Shown here piece by piece: positions 6,823 to 14,696 of a DNA stretch of 16,647 nt. The notes under the pieces are model-generated. The model worked only from the letters and a program-made list of their open reading frames with translations. It made no database searches and had not been told where the DNA came from. Origin of the DNA: Pseudomonadota bacterium. GTDB lineage: Bacteria > Pseudomonadota > Alphaproteobacteria > Rhizobiales > Xanthobacteraceae. The stretch lies in the NCBI GenBank assembly GCA_023390695.1, contig JAEWCJ010000327.1, forward strand, positions 1 to 16,647, written 5' to 3'. Every line of letters starts with the position of its first letter. Position 1 is the first letter of the stretch. The translations under genes were made by a program, and so were the position numbers.

Positions 6823-7556
6823 TGTTGAGAATCCGCGCGTGCCGCCGACGCGCCGTTTTGCGGCAGACCGCGATTGAGGGCTTCCGGCGTCAGCATCATG
6901 TTGACGCCACCGTCAAAGCGGATCAGCGCGCCGGTGTCGGTGATTTCCAGGCGATTTGCATTGAGCGTGCCTTGCAGCATCTTCACTTCGACCGGCTTCT
7001 CGGAAACGATGCGGCCCTTTTTGATGTCGATGATCGCCTCGGACAAAATGCCCTGATAGCCGGTCGACGACGACAAAATGATCTTTTGGCCCAACGTCAG
7101 CATTTCCGCCTTGGTGTCGTAATTGCCATCCACCGCAGTCATTTCCACCGAACTCTTGTCCTGCATGTCCACTTTGGCGCGAATTTCCTTCAGTTCGACA
7201 AGGCTCGGATTCTTGAGATCCTGCGCGGCGGCCTTGGCATGAATCTCGTAGGCACGGGCGTCGCGCGTGACACCGGCAAGGCGGGGCGATTCCATGGTGA
7301 TTTTCGATCCCGACACGACCAGCGTCCCCAGATCGTTCGGCAGCTTGTAGACGAAGCGCAGCGGATTGAGGAACGTGGTCAGGCCGATCGCCAACAGCCC
7401 CACTCCGATCCCCACCGGCACCGCCCTGCGCAGGAAGCGGACACGGCGGCTGTGACGAGCGGCTCCCCGGAAAGCGCGGTCGCTTTCCGAAGGCGCACGC
7501 TGGGCGGCATAGCCCGGCGTCCCTGTGTCGCTCGATCCAACTACCATGCGATTCAT
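6819..7556 (-). CDS. lptC: LPS export ABC transporter periplasmic protein LptC
   Basis: A bitopic inner-membrane protein that receives lipopolysaccharide from LptB2FG and passes it to LptA. The 245 residues have a cytoplasmic N-terminus of about 43 residues ending in basic RHSRRVRFLRR. One membrane helix follows (about 44-63, AVPVGIGVGLLAIGLTTFL). The periplasmic LptC jellyroll spans about 78-225 (LVVSGSKITMESPRLAGVT, AKVDMQDKSSVEMTAVDGNY, LTLGQKIILSSSTGYQG). The ATG at 7556 lacks a clear Shine-Dalgarno sequence; an alternative ATG lies three codons in. It overlaps lptA by four bases. It lies 101 bases downstream of nrnC in the same direction, an order shared with many relatives. Confidence 0.92.
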   Translation of the reverse strand: MNRMVVGSSDTGTPGYAAQRAPSESDRAFRGAARHSRRVRFLRRAVPVGIGVGLLAIGLTTFLNPLRFVYKLPNDLGTLVVSGSKITMESPRLAGVTRDARAYEIHAKAAAQDLKNPSLVELKEIRAKVDMQDKSSVEMTAVDGNYDTKAEMLTLGQKIILSSSTGYQGILSEAIIDIKKGRIVSEKPVEVKMLQGTLNANRLEITDTGALIRFDGGVNMMLTPEALNRGLPQNGASAARADSQQ

Positions 7557-7657
7557 TCTGGAGCGGCCGTTCCGGTCTGAGAATCGTTGGCTGGGCCATG
7601 CTACTGCCCGGCTGGCGGAAAATCCCCCGCGAATATGGCCCTGACGCGGCGGTTGGC

Positions 7658-8272
7658 TCAGGAATGGGAAAAGATGTCCTCGGCCGACCAGCCCTGAAGG
7701 TCAAGCCGGGCCCGGTCCGGCAGAAACCGGAAACAGGCCTCCGCCAGCTTCTGGCGGTCCTCCCGGGCCAGCAACACGTCGAACTTCTCCTTCAGGCCGT
7801 GAAGATACAGCACATCGGACGCCGCATAGGCCAGTTGGGCCTCGGAAAGCGCCTCCGCCCCCCAATCCGACGATTGCTGCTGCTTGGACAGCTCAATCCC
7901 CAGCAATTCCCGGACGATGTCCTTGAGGCCGTGCTTGTCCGTATAGGTCCGGGTCAGACGGGAGGCGATCTTCGTGCAGTAAACCGGTCCCGGCATCACC
8001 CCGAATGCATTGTACAGGACGGCCAGGTCGAAACGGGCAAAATGGAAGATCTTGACGATGTCCGGGTCCGCCAGAAGGCGCAGCAGGTTCGGCGCGTCCT
8101 TCGCCCCCTTTGGAATCTGCACCACATCCGCCGAACCATCCCCCGGGGATAGTTGCACCACGCACAGGCGGTCGCGGTGCGGGTCGAGCCCCAAAGTCTC
8201 CGTATCGATGGCAACTCCGCCCTTATAGCGGGAAATATCCGGCAGATCGCCGCGATGCAGGCGGATGGTCAT
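7658..8272 (-). CDS. nrnC: NrnC-type 3'-5' exoribonuclease (nano-RNase, DEDDy)
   Basis: A single-domain DEDDy exonuclease of 204 residues. It is the size of Bartonella NrnC, which degrades di- and short oligoribonucleotides, rather than of full RNase D (about 370 residues with HRDC domains). The acidic residues are visible: Asp23 and Glu25 in AIDTETLGL, Asp82 in HFARFDLAVL, and Tyr149 with Asp153 in YAASDVLY. KLTRTYTDKHGLK-like RLTRTYTDKHGLK (105-117) and SKQQQSSDW (129-137) also match NrnC from memory. Automatic annotation often calls this ribonuclease D. ATG 8272 begins at the family N-terminus. Alphaproteobacteria usually lack orn, so this enzyme likely does the terminal step of RNA decay; that is general knowledge plus inference. 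Confidence 0.9.
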   Translation of the reverse strand: MTIRLHRGDLPDISRYKGGVAIDTETLGLDPHRDRLCVVQLSPGDGSADVVQIPKGAKDAPNLLRLLADPDIVKIFHFARFDLAVLYNAFGVMPGPVYCTKIASRLTRTYTDKHGLKDIVRELLGIELSKQQQSSDWGAEALSEAQLAYAASDVLYLHGLKEKFDVLLAREDRQKLAEACFRFLPDRARLDLQGWSAEDIFSHS

Positions 8273-8520
8273 TCAGGTCTCATCGCTGGAATGCGCAACA
8301 ATTCTGCCCCCACACGGGGCGATCACGCGCTTACCATTGAATTACTAAGAATTTTCGGCCGCAGCCGCAACAGAACCGGCTCGGATGGGCCCAGTCCCCC
8401 TATATGCGGGGGTGATAATTTACCGAAAATTACCGGCTATTCACGATTAATGCCTATCGATGGTGCAGGCGGGACATTCCTGACGCGCAATGGGCAACGC
8501 GCCGGGCCGGATGAATTGCG
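8273..8520. promoter_or_regulatory. divergent intergenic region with hairpin and tandem TTACCG repeat
   Basis: This is the longest non-coding gap, separating nrnC (minus) from the small-protein/MCP pair (plus). It holds a CCCCC (8396-8400) / GGGGG (8408-8412) hairpin. Next come two direct copies of TTACCG at 8420-8425 and 8430-8435, exactly ten bases apart, embedded in the inverted pair TAATTT (8416-8421) / AAATTA (8427-8432). The one-turn spacing and AT-rich setting suggest a protein binding site. I see no convincing -35/-10 pair. Promoter function is inferred from position only. Confidence 0.4.
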
Positions 8521-8853
8521 ATGCGGATTCCTACAGCAGAAAAAAGTTTAACGCCCCTTTTGCCCGCTCTGATGATCGCTGCCTTCGCCTTTGTCGCGGG
8601 CGCTCACGCATTTTATCAGGCACCGGAAACCGGCGAGACCGCCGTGGTGTTTGCGCCGGGAACCGAACCGTCCGCAGCCCTGACGGCCATTGCGACCGCC
8701 GGCGGCAAGCTCGTCGGTGCAACCCGCATCTCGAATATTCACGTTGCCTACGCAGTCGACCCGCAATTCCGCGACCGCATCAAACAACATGGAGGGTGGT
8801 TCACCCTCGCCGCGCGGGGCCTGTGCGCCCCTTCCATTCGTAATCCAATTTGA
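8521..8853 (+). CDS. small membrane-anchored protein of unknown function
   Basis: A 110-residue protein I cannot assign to a named family. An N-terminal hydrophobic segment (about 12-31, LLPALMIAAFAFVAGAHAFY) looks like a signal anchor or uncleaved signal. The rest (about 38-105) alternates strand and helix: ETAVVFAPG, then helix AALTAIATAG, then KLVGATRISNIHVAYAV, helix DPQFRDRIKQHG and WFTLAARGLCA. This suggests a small beta-alpha-beta domain outside the membrane, with one cysteine near the C-terminus (Cys104). ATG 8521 has a weak GGAT upstream. The stop is six bases before the MCP start, so the two are probably co-transcribed and coupled. A partner or ligand-input role for the receptor is a hypothesis from position only. 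Confidence 0.7.
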   Translation: MRIPTAEKSLTPLLPALMIAAFAFVAGAHAFYQAPETGETAVVFAPGTEPSAALTAIATAGGKLVGATRISNIHVAYAVDPQFRDRIKQHGGWFTLAARGLCAPSIRNPI

Positions 8854-8859
8854 CGGTGC

Positions 8860-10569
8860 ATGATGACAATCGATGAGATGAGGCTCGCAGCCAGCAAGGC
8901 GATCGCTGCAACTGCGCTGATCCTGGCATTATGTGTCACCGCCTCCGAGGCCCATTTTCAGGGCGCGATAGGCTCGGCCACGACAATCGCCGCCGTGACA
9001 TTGGCGCTTTTGGCCATCCTGTTTGTCACCGCCCGCAACAGCCAGATGTTCCGCTATGCGGCGGTGTCCGTGCTGATGGCGCAAATCGTCGCCCTGCTCA
9101 TCGCCATGCGCGGCCATCCGTTCCAGATCGACATGCATATGGCGTTCTTCGCCGCGCTTGCCGTTTCGGCGTTGATGTACGACATCCGGGCGATTCTGCT
9201 GGGTGCCGGGCTTGTGGCCATTCATCATCTGGGCCTGGGACTGGCATTTCCGAGCCTCGTCTTTTACGGCGATGCGAACCTGTCCAGGATCATGCTTCAT
9301 GCGGTCATCCTCATCGGCGAGGCCGCCGGCCTGGTCTGGATGACATGGAACACGCTCAAGCTGCTCAGCTACGCCAATGCGAAATCCAGCGAGGCGGCCG
9401 ATCAGGCCGAAAAGGTAAAAGAGCAGCGCAAATCGAACGAAGAGAATCACGCCCGCATGATGCGCGGTCTGCAATCGGCCTTCGGCGGCGTCGTAGCGGC
9501 CGCGGCGGCCGGGGATTTCAGCAAGCGCGTCACCACCGATTTCCCGGATCCCGAACTCCGGGCGCTTGCGCAGGGTATCAACGACCTGGTGCAGACCGTC
9601 GATTCCGGCCTTTCGGAAACGCGGCACGTTTTGTCCGCCATTGCACGAGCTGAATTGTCGAAGCGCGTGACGGGCGATTACGCAGGCGCGTTCGGCGCCC
9701 TCAAAGACGACACCAACGCCGTGGCGGACAGGCTGCGCGACATCATCCGGCAGCTGCGCGTGACCTCGCGGACGTTGCGCACAGCGACCAGCGATATTGC
9801 GCAAGGAGCCAACGATCTCTCCGAGCGCACATCGCGCCAGGCGGCAACGATCGAGGAAACAACCGCCGCCATGGAGCAGCTTGCGGAGAAGGTTATGCGC
9901 AATGCGGGCCGTGCGAACGAGGCCGCCCAGCGCACCGATACCGTCACGACGACGGCAGAAGCCAGCGGAGCCGCAATCGGACAGGCTGCTCAGGCCATGG
10001 AGCGGATAAATGCATCCTCGTCGAAGATTTCCAGCATCATCGGGATGATCGACGACATTGCCTTCCAAACCAATCTGCTGGCGCTGAATGCCAGCGTGGA
10101 GGCGGCGCGCGCCGGCGAGGCCGGCAAGGGCTTTGCAGTTGTGGCCGAGGAAGTCCGCCGCCTTGCGCAATCCACCGTCAATGCATCAGCGCAGGTCAAG
10201 TCGCTGATCAGCCAGAGTGGCACCGAGGTCGCGGCCGGTTCGGAGTTGGTGTCAAACGCCGCCCAGCGGCTGCACGCCGTACTGGAGGCCTTGCGTACGA
10301 ACAACGCACTGATGTCGGGCATTGCCGAGGACAATCGCGAACAGGCAGCGGCGATCGAACAGGTCACGGCTGCGGTCGGTCAACTCGACCAGATGACCCA
10401 GAACAATGCGGCTCTTGCCGAAGAGACCAACGCTGCGATCGCGCAGACCGAGGGCCAGGCTGCGGATCTCGATCGCATCGTCGAGATATTTGTTCTGGAC
10501 GAAGGCGCCGCCGCAGGATCTGCGAAGGCGCACCGTGAGCGCAAGCCCCGGCTGGCCATGGCCAGTTAG
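8860..10569 (+). CDS. methyl-accepting chemotaxis protein with polytopic membrane sensor
   Basis: A chemoreceptor that would signal to CheA/CheW. The 569 residues start with about six membrane helices (roughly 13-30, 36-57, 64-84, 93-108, 111-135, 142-166) and no large periplasmic domain. Histidines lie in or beside them (His86, His93 in DMHMAFF, His122-His123 in AIHHL), a pattern seen in other membrane-embedded receptor inputs. A coiled linker follows, then two HAMP-like stretches (about 206-250 and 258-300). The long signalling hairpin has its tip at [20 protein letters not shown] (396-415), followed by [20 protein letters not shown]. No C-terminal NWETF-like tether is present. ATG 8860 or the adjacent ATG 8863 may be used. 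No che genes are nearby. The stimulus is unknown. Confidence 0.93.
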   Translation: MMTIDEMRLAASKAIAATALILALCVTASEAHFQGAIGSATTIAAVTLALLAILFVTARNSQMFRYAAVSVLMAQIVALLIAMRGHPFQIDMHMAFFAALAVSALMYDIRAILLGAGLVAIHHLGLGLAFPSLVFYGDANLSRIMLHAVILIGEAAGLVWMTWNTLKLLSYANAKSSEAADQAEKVKEQRKSNEENHARMMRGLQSAFGGVVAAAAAGDFSKRVTTDFPDPELRALAQGINDLVQTVDSGLSETRHVLSAIARAELSKRVTGDYAGAFGALKDDTNAVADRLRDIIRQLRVTSRTLRTATSDIAQGANDLSERTSRQAATIEETTAAMEQLAEKVMRNAGRANEAAQRTDTVTTTAEASGAAIGQAAQAMERINASSSKISSIIGMIDDIAFQTNLLALNASVEAARAGEAGKGFAVVAEEVRRLAQSTVNASAQVKSLISQSGTEVAAGSELVSNAAQRLHAVLEALRTNNALMSGIAEDNREQAAAIEQVTAAVGQLDQMTQNNAALAEETNAAIAQTEGQAADLDRIVEIFVLDEGAAAGSAKAHRERKPRLAMAS

Positions 10570-10587
10570 GGCCGCGACGGCCCTAAC
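10565..10587 (+). terminator. hairpin overlapping the MCP stop codon, likely terminator
   Basis: GTTAGGGCC (10565-10573) pairs perfectly with GGCCCTAAC (10579-10587) around a 5-base loop. The TAG stop at 10567-10569 lies inside the 5' arm. The sequence after it (ATCTTGATCT) is only moderately T-rich, so termination is likely but less certain than at ptsN. It also shields the convergent tRNA-Leu. Confidence 0.55.
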
Positions 10588-10615
10588 ATCTTGATCTAAC
10601 ATACGCTTTTGGGAA

Positions 10616-10700
10616 TGGTGCCCAGGAGAGGACTCGAACCTCCACGACTTTCGCCACTGGTACCTGAAACCAGCGCGTCTACCAATTCCGCCACCTGGGC
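10616..10700 (-). tRNA. tRNA-Leu (anticodon CAG)
   Basis: An 85-base class II tRNA on the minus strand with encoded CCA. The acceptor arms GCCCAGG and CCTGGGC pair perfectly. The D-arm contains GGTAGACGC. The anticodon stem CTGGT/ACCAG closes a loop with CAG, reading CUG leucine codons. A variable arm (TGGCGAAAGTCG region) and a T-arm GGAGG..CCTCT with TTCGAGT follow. A strong promoter lies just upstream. Confidence 0.97.
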
Positions 10701-10710
10701 TTGGGGGCGA

Positions 10711-10740
10711 GACATAAGTGCGAGCATCACACATTGTCAA
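10711..10740 (-). promoter_or_regulatory. sigma-70 promoter of tRNA-Leu
   Basis: On the minus strand a perfect TTGACA (10740-10735) precedes TATGTC (10716-10711) with an 18-base spacer. Shifting the -10 by one to TTATGT gives 17. Transcription would begin near 10704, a few bases before the mature tRNA 5' end at 10700. Confidence 0.7.
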
Positions 10741-10821
10741 CGCCCAACGCCTCTATACAGCCCGAAAACGATCCTGTATTCGCCTCTCGCGCCCGCTCCG
10801 TGGTCCAGTTGAAGCGATTCC

Positions 10822-11796
10822 ATGTCCATTAAAAGCAACGCCGACACCCTGATCACCGTCTTTGGCGGTTCCGGTTTTCTCGGTCGCCATGTCGTGCGGG
10901 CGCTGGCCAGGCGCCGTTTCCGCATCCGCGTCGCGGTGCGGCGGCCGGAACTGGCGGGCCACCTGCAGCCGCTCGGCGGCGTCGGCCAGATCCAGGCTGT
11001 CCAGGCCAACCTGCGCTATCCGCGGTCGGTGGAAGCCGCCATGCGTGATGCCTCCATCGCCATCAATCTGGTCGGCATCCTGTTCGAGCGCGGCCGCCAG
11101 CAATTCGACCTGGTGCAGACCTACGGCGCAGAACAGGTGGCGCTGGCCGCCTCCGCTTTCGGCGCCAGGATGATTCATGTTTCGGCGATTGGCGCCGATG
11201 AAAATTCGACCTCGCTCTACGCACAATCCAAGGCGCGCGGTGAGGCCGCTGTCCTCGCGGCGACGCCGGATGCGGTGATCTTCCGGCCGTCCGTCGTGTT
11301 CGGGCCCGAAGATGATTTCTTCAACCGCTTCGCCTCGATGGCACGGTTCCTCCCGGTTTTGCCGCTGGTCGGCGGCGGGGAGACGCGCTTGCAGCCGGTT
11401 TATGTCGGCGACGTTGCCGAAGCGATTGCATCGGCCGTCGAAGCCAGAACACGCGGCGGCACGATCTATGAACTGGGCGGACCGGACGTCCGGAGCTTGA
11501 AAGAGATCATGGAGTATGTGCTCGCCACCATCGAGCGCAAACGCCTCCTGATGCCGCTGCCCTTCCCGCTCGCCAAACTGCAAGCATCGCTGCTGCAATT
11601 CCTGCCGAAGCCGCCGCTGACGCCGGATCAGGTCGAATTGCTGCGCACCGACAACGTGGTGTCGGAGCAGGCCGTGGCCGACCGCCGCACACTGGAAGGT
11701 CTCGGAATCCTGCCAACTCCGGCCGATGCGATCGTGCCGAGCTATCTCTGGCGCTTCCGCAAGACCGGCCAATTCCGTACCGGCCGGCTGGCATAA
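10822..11796 (+). CDS. complex I NDUFA9-like NAD(P)-binding protein (atypical SDR)
   Basis: A Rossmann-fold protein of the extended or atypical short-chain dehydrogenase group, related to the NDUFA9 subunit associated with respiratory complex I. The 324 residues carry the dinucleotide-binding loop GGSGFLG (15-21) after the first strand (LITVF), an arginine typical of NADPH preference in VAVRRPE (38-44), INLVGIL (about 85-91) and HVSAIGADE (about 122-130). YAQSKARGE (135-143) is the YxxxK-like site, and FRPSVVFGPEDDF (about 156-168) follows. A C-terminal PLP-rich segment may touch the membrane. ATG 10822 fits the family start. It is convergent with uppP, with 13 bases between stops. Whether it is an enzyme or a structural or assembly factor is not known from sequence. 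Confidence 0.88.
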   Translation: MSIKSNADTLITVFGGSGFLGRHVVRALARRRFRIRVAVRRPELAGHLQPLGGVGQIQAVQANLRYPRSVEAAMRDASIAINLVGILFERGRQQFDLVQTYGAEQVALAASAFGARMIHVSAIGADENSTSLYAQSKARGEAAVLAATPDAVIFRPSVVFGPEDDFFNRFASMARFLPVLPLVGGGETRLQPVYVGDVAEAIASAVEARTRGGTIYELGGPDVRSLKEIMEYVLATIERKRLLMPLPFPLAKLQASLLQFLPKPPLTPDQVELLRTDNVVSEQAVADRRTLEGLGILPTPADAIVPSYLWRFRKTGQFRTGRLA

Positions 11797-11809
11797 CGCG
11801 ACCGGGTTG

Positions 11810-12616
11810 TTACCACCCGAGCGCCAGCGCGATCAGCCCGAGCGAGCCGACGATCACGCGCCACCAGGCGAATAACGCGAAGCCGTGGCGCGAGACGTAG
11901 CCGAGAAACGACTTCACCACGAAAAAGCCTGCGACGAACGAACAGGCGAACCCAACCGCGACCAGAATCACATTGTTGGACGTCATCTGGCCGTAGTTCT
12001 TGTAGAGATCAAAGGCAAAGGCACCAGCCATGGTCGGCATTGCCAGATAAAAGGAAAACTCCGCCGCCGATCGCTTGTCGGCGCCGAGCAGCATTGCCGA
12101 GACAATCGTGGCGCCAGACCGCGAGACACCCGGGATCATCGAGAAGCACTGAAAAAAGCCGATGATCAGATACATCGGCAGCGAGAATTGCGTTGCGTCG
12201 TGGTAGCGTGGCTTGAGTTCAAGCTGATCGACCCACAGCAATACCGCGCCGCCGGCAATCAGCGTGAAACAGACAATCCACACATTGAACAGCACGCCCT
12301 TGATGATCGAATGCGCGGCCGCGCCGATTATGGCGGCCGGCAAAAACGCGATCAGAACGCCGAGCACGAACCGCCGCGCGGCAGGGTTGGAGAACATGCC
12401 GGTGGCGATGCTCCACAGCTTGCCGAAATAAACCGATAGAATCGCCAGTATGGCGCCGAGCTGGATCAGGACGACGAAGGTCTTGCCGAAATCATCATCG
12501 CCAATCCCCAGAAACCGGTCCAGCATCAACAGATGCCCGGTCGACGATACCGGAAGAAATTCCGTAAGCCCCTCGACAATACCCAGGATCACTGCCTTGA
12601 AAATGTCGAACGACAT
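11810..12616 (-). CDS. uppP: undecaprenyl-diphosphatase UppP (BacA)
   Basis: An integral membrane phosphatase that converts undecaprenyl diphosphate to undecaprenyl phosphate, recycling the lipid carrier for peptidoglycan and other envelope polymers. Loss or excess affects bacitracin tolerance. The 268 residues match the usual length of about 270. They include both catalytic motifs: [14 protein letters not shown] (15-28) with its glutamates, and PGVSRSGAT (162-170) with the active-site arginine at 166. There are about eight hydrophobic helices. ATG 12616 is chosen because GGAGA lies six bases upstream and the family starts MSFD..; an open extension back to a TTG at 12709 is not conserved-looking. 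The gene runs tail to tail with the NDUFA9-like gene and divergently from the GST gene. Confidence 0.95.
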   Translation of the reverse strand: MSFDIFKAVILGIVEGLTEFLPVSSTGHLLMLDRFLGIGDDDFGKTFVVLIQLGAILAILSVYFGKLWSIATGMFSNPAARRFVLGVLIAFLPAAIIGAAAHSIIKGVLFNVWIVCFTLIAGGAVLLWVDQLELKPRYHDATQFSLPMYLIIGFFQCFSMIPGVSRSGATIVSAMLLGADKRSAAEFSFYLAMPTMAGAFAFDLYKNYGQMTSNNVILVAVGFACSFVAGFFVVKSFLGYVSRHGFALFAWWRVIVGSLGLIALALGW

Positions 12617-12788
12617 GGAAAGTCTCCGTCGCGGCGGATGGGGAGCGGACGGAATCGGCGAGCGCCGGATCCGGCCGCGCTTTTTGACGCAACCTTTCCC
12701 GCACAGCAACGGCTAAGTCGCCTCCCCACCGAAAGGCCGTATTTACTCCTCTTACACCTTGACGAGTCAGGATCGCCCGCACATTCCC

Positions 12789-13481
12789 ATGCTTACTCTG
12801 TTCCATCACTCTTTCTGCCCGCATTCGCGCTTCGTCCGACTTGCACTCGGCGAATATGCGCTCGACGCCGCGTTCGGCGAGGAACGCCCATGGGAACGGC
12901 GCGAAAGCTTTCTCATGATGAATCCTGCGGGTACGACGCCGGTTCTGGTGGTTGAGGGATACCCGCCGGTTCCGGGCGCGCATGTGATCGCGGAATATCT
13001 GCACGACGCTTACGGCGTAAGGCTCGAAGAATATCCGTTGCTCGGCCGGGATCTGCATACTCGCGTCGAAATCCGGCGCCTGATGGGCTGGTTCAACGAC
13101 AAGTTCTTCGCCGAGGTGTCCGGACCGCTGGTCACCGAGCGGTTCTACAAGCGGCACATGACCGCGGACCAGGGCGGCGGCCCCCCGGATACCGATACCC
13201 TGCGTGCCGCACGGTCTAACATCCGCTATCATCTGGCCTATATCGGCTGGCTGGCGGCCAAGCGCGACTGGCTGGCGGGCGACCGCTTGTCCTATGCCGA
13301 CCTCGCCGCCGCCGCTCACCTCTCAGTGGCCGATTATCTCGGCGATGTGCCATGGACCGAAAACGAGAACGCGAAGAACTGGTATGCGCGCGTGAAATCG
13401 CGCCCCTCGTTCCGTCCGATTCTGGCCGACACCTCGGCGGGCCTGCCGCCGTCGCCGACCTACGCCGATCTCGACTTCTGA
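12789..13481 (+). CDS. glutathione S-transferase family protein
   Basis: A cytosolic thioredoxin-fold transferase or peroxidase-like protein; the substrate is unknown. The N-terminal domain (about 1-75) has [17 protein letters not shown] with Cys10 at the usual active-site helix start. It also has the cis-proline motif [10 protein letters not shown] (45-54). The glutathione gamma-glutamyl site, normally E/Q-S before an I..YL helix, reads [10 protein letters not shown] here, so the canonical acidic-serine pair is absent. The all-helical C-terminal domain holds the capping motif [17 protein letters not shown] (about 176-192). ATG 12789 is preferred over an upstream TTG at 12759. The Shine-Dalgarno sequence is weak (AGGAT). 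The stop abuts the start region of queG, suggesting co-transcription. Confidence 0.88.
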   Translation: MLTLFHHSFCPHSRFVRLALGEYALDAAFGEERPWERRESFLMMNPAGTTPVLVVEGYPPVPGAHVIAEYLHDAYGVRLEEYPLLGRDLHTRVEIRRLMGWFNDKFFAEVSGPLVTERFYKRHMTADQGGGPPDTDTLRAARSNIRYHLAYIGWLAAKRDWLAGDRLSYADLAAAAHLSVADYLGDVPWTENENAKNWYARVKSRPSFRPILADTSAGLPPSPTYADLDF

Positions 13482-13507
13482 GCGATCCGGCCACTCTCAA
13501 ACAGGCG

Positions 13508-14620
13508 TTGAGCGAGGCCGCGCGCACGCACGGCTTCGATACGCTGGGCATCGCACGACCGGACGAGATTCCGCAGGCGCGCGAGCGTTTCGAGACATTC
13601 ATCGCCACGGGTGCGCATGGCGACATGGACTGGCTCGCCACCACCGCCGCACGCCGCTCCGATCCGCGCATCTTGTGGACGGAGGTGCGCTCGATCATCA
13701 TGCTCGGCGTCAATTACGGACAGGGCACCGATCCGCTCGCCATCCTGAACAAGCGCGATCTCGGCGCCATCTCGATCTATGCGCAAGGCGACGATTATCA
13801 CGAGATCATCAAGCCGCGCCTGAAAGCGGTCGCCCGCTGGCTGATTGCCCAGGCCGGCGGCGACGTGAAAGTGTTCGTCGACACCGCCGCCGTGATGGAA
13901 AAACCTCTGGCGGCGCGTGCCGGTCTCGGCTGGCAAGGCAAGAACACCAATCTTGTATCCCGCGAATATGGCTCGTGGCTTTTTCTCGGCGCGATCTTCA
14001 CGACTCTCGAACTGCCACTCGATACGGCCGAGATCGATCATTGCGGCTCCTGCCGCGCCTGTCTCGACATCTGTCCGACGGATGCCTTTGATGCGCCGTA
14101 TAAACTCGATCCGCGCCGCTGCATTTCCTATCTCACGATCGAGCACAAAGGCCCGATCCCGCGCGAATTGCGCGGGCGGATGGGCAACCGCATCTATGGC
14201 TGCGACGATTGTCTTGCGATCTGCCCCTGGAACAAGTTTGCGCAAGAGGGGCGAGAGGCGAAGCTGGCAGCGCGTGACGCACTGCAGGCGCCGTCCCTGG
14301 CCGATCTCGCCGGGCTTGACGATGCCGGCTTTCGTACGCTGTTCCGCAAATCGCCCGTCAAGCGCACGGGACGAGACCGCTTCATCCGCAATGTGCTGAT
14401 CGCCATCGGCAATTCCGGTGATCACTCGCTTGCGGAGAAGGCGGAGACATTGATCGGCGACGCCTCGCCGCTGGTTCGCGGTGCGGCAATATGGGCGCTC
14501 GCAAAGTTGTTACCGGCACAAAGAGTCGCAACGCTCGCCGACAAACACCTTCCTGGTGAAAAAAACGATAGTGTTCGCGAGGAATGGCTGCAATCGCAAG
14601 CTGCAATTCGCTCTGATTAA
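13508..14620 (+). CDS. queG: epoxyqueuosine reductase QueG
   Basis: A cobalamin and iron-sulfur enzyme that reduces epoxyqueuosine to queuosine in the wobble base of tRNAs with GUN anticodons, the last step of queuosine synthesis. The frame shows the DUF1730 domain ([35 protein letters not shown]). The cobalamin-site region is [26 protein letters not shown]. Two 4Fe-4S motifs follow ([12 protein letters not shown] from residue 179 and [11 protein letters not shown] from about 232), then a C-terminal HEAT-like part ([16 protein letters not shown]). The start is uncertain. No ATG or GTG is suitable; TTG 13508 gives 370 residues. Homology seems to extend slightly upstream towards a CTG at 13478 that overlaps the GST stop. 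An ATG at 13352 would overlap GST by 130 bases and is unlikely. Confidence 0.92.
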   Translation: MSEAARTHGFDTLGIARPDEIPQARERFETFIATGAHGDMDWLATTAARRSDPRILWTEVRSIIMLGVNYGQGTDPLAILNKRDLGAISIYAQGDDYHEIIKPRLKAVARWLIAQAGGDVKVFVDTAAVMEKPLAARAGLGWQGKNTNLVSREYGSWLFLGAIFTTLELPLDTAEIDHCGSCRACLDICPTDAFDAPYKLDPRRCISYLTIEHKGPIPRELRGRMGNRIYGCDDCLAICPWNKFAQEGREAKLAARDALQAPSLADLAGLDDAGFRTLFRKSPVKRTGRDRFIRNVLIAIGNSGDHSLAEKAETLIGDASPLVRGAAIWALAKLLPAQRVATLADKHLPGEKNDSVREEWLQSQAAIRSD

Positions 14621-14696
14621 ACGCGTTTTTTGTATTAACTTTGCTATACGTGCGCGTTCACTCGCCCTAATCTTTTCGTGAGAGGGCGATCCCGCG

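Noticed and set aside
8929..10170. Long minus-strand open frame opposite the MCP gene
   Set aside because: The MCP on the plus strand is unambiguous. The antisense product has no domain pattern.
10565..10587. Same hairpin as a terminator for tRNA-Leu
   Set aside because: On the minus strand no T-run follows the stem, so it better serves the MCP transcript.
10753..11772. Minus-strand open frame of about 339 codons opposite the NDUFA9-like gene
   Set aside because: It is a mirror of a clear Rossmann-fold gene and would also cross the tRNA-Leu promoter. It shows no motif.
11803..11819. CGGGT/ACCCG hairpin between the NDUFA9-like gene and uppP
   Set aside because: Only five pairs with no T-tail; not enough to call a terminator.
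12617..12709. N-terminal extension of UppP from TTG 12709
   Set aside because: The extension is Arg/Pro-rich, and ATG 12616 has GGAGA at proper spacing and the family start MSFD.
13460..14425. Minus-strand open frame opposite queG
   Set aside because: QueG with both iron-sulfur motifs lies on the plus strand; the antisense frame is composition-driven.
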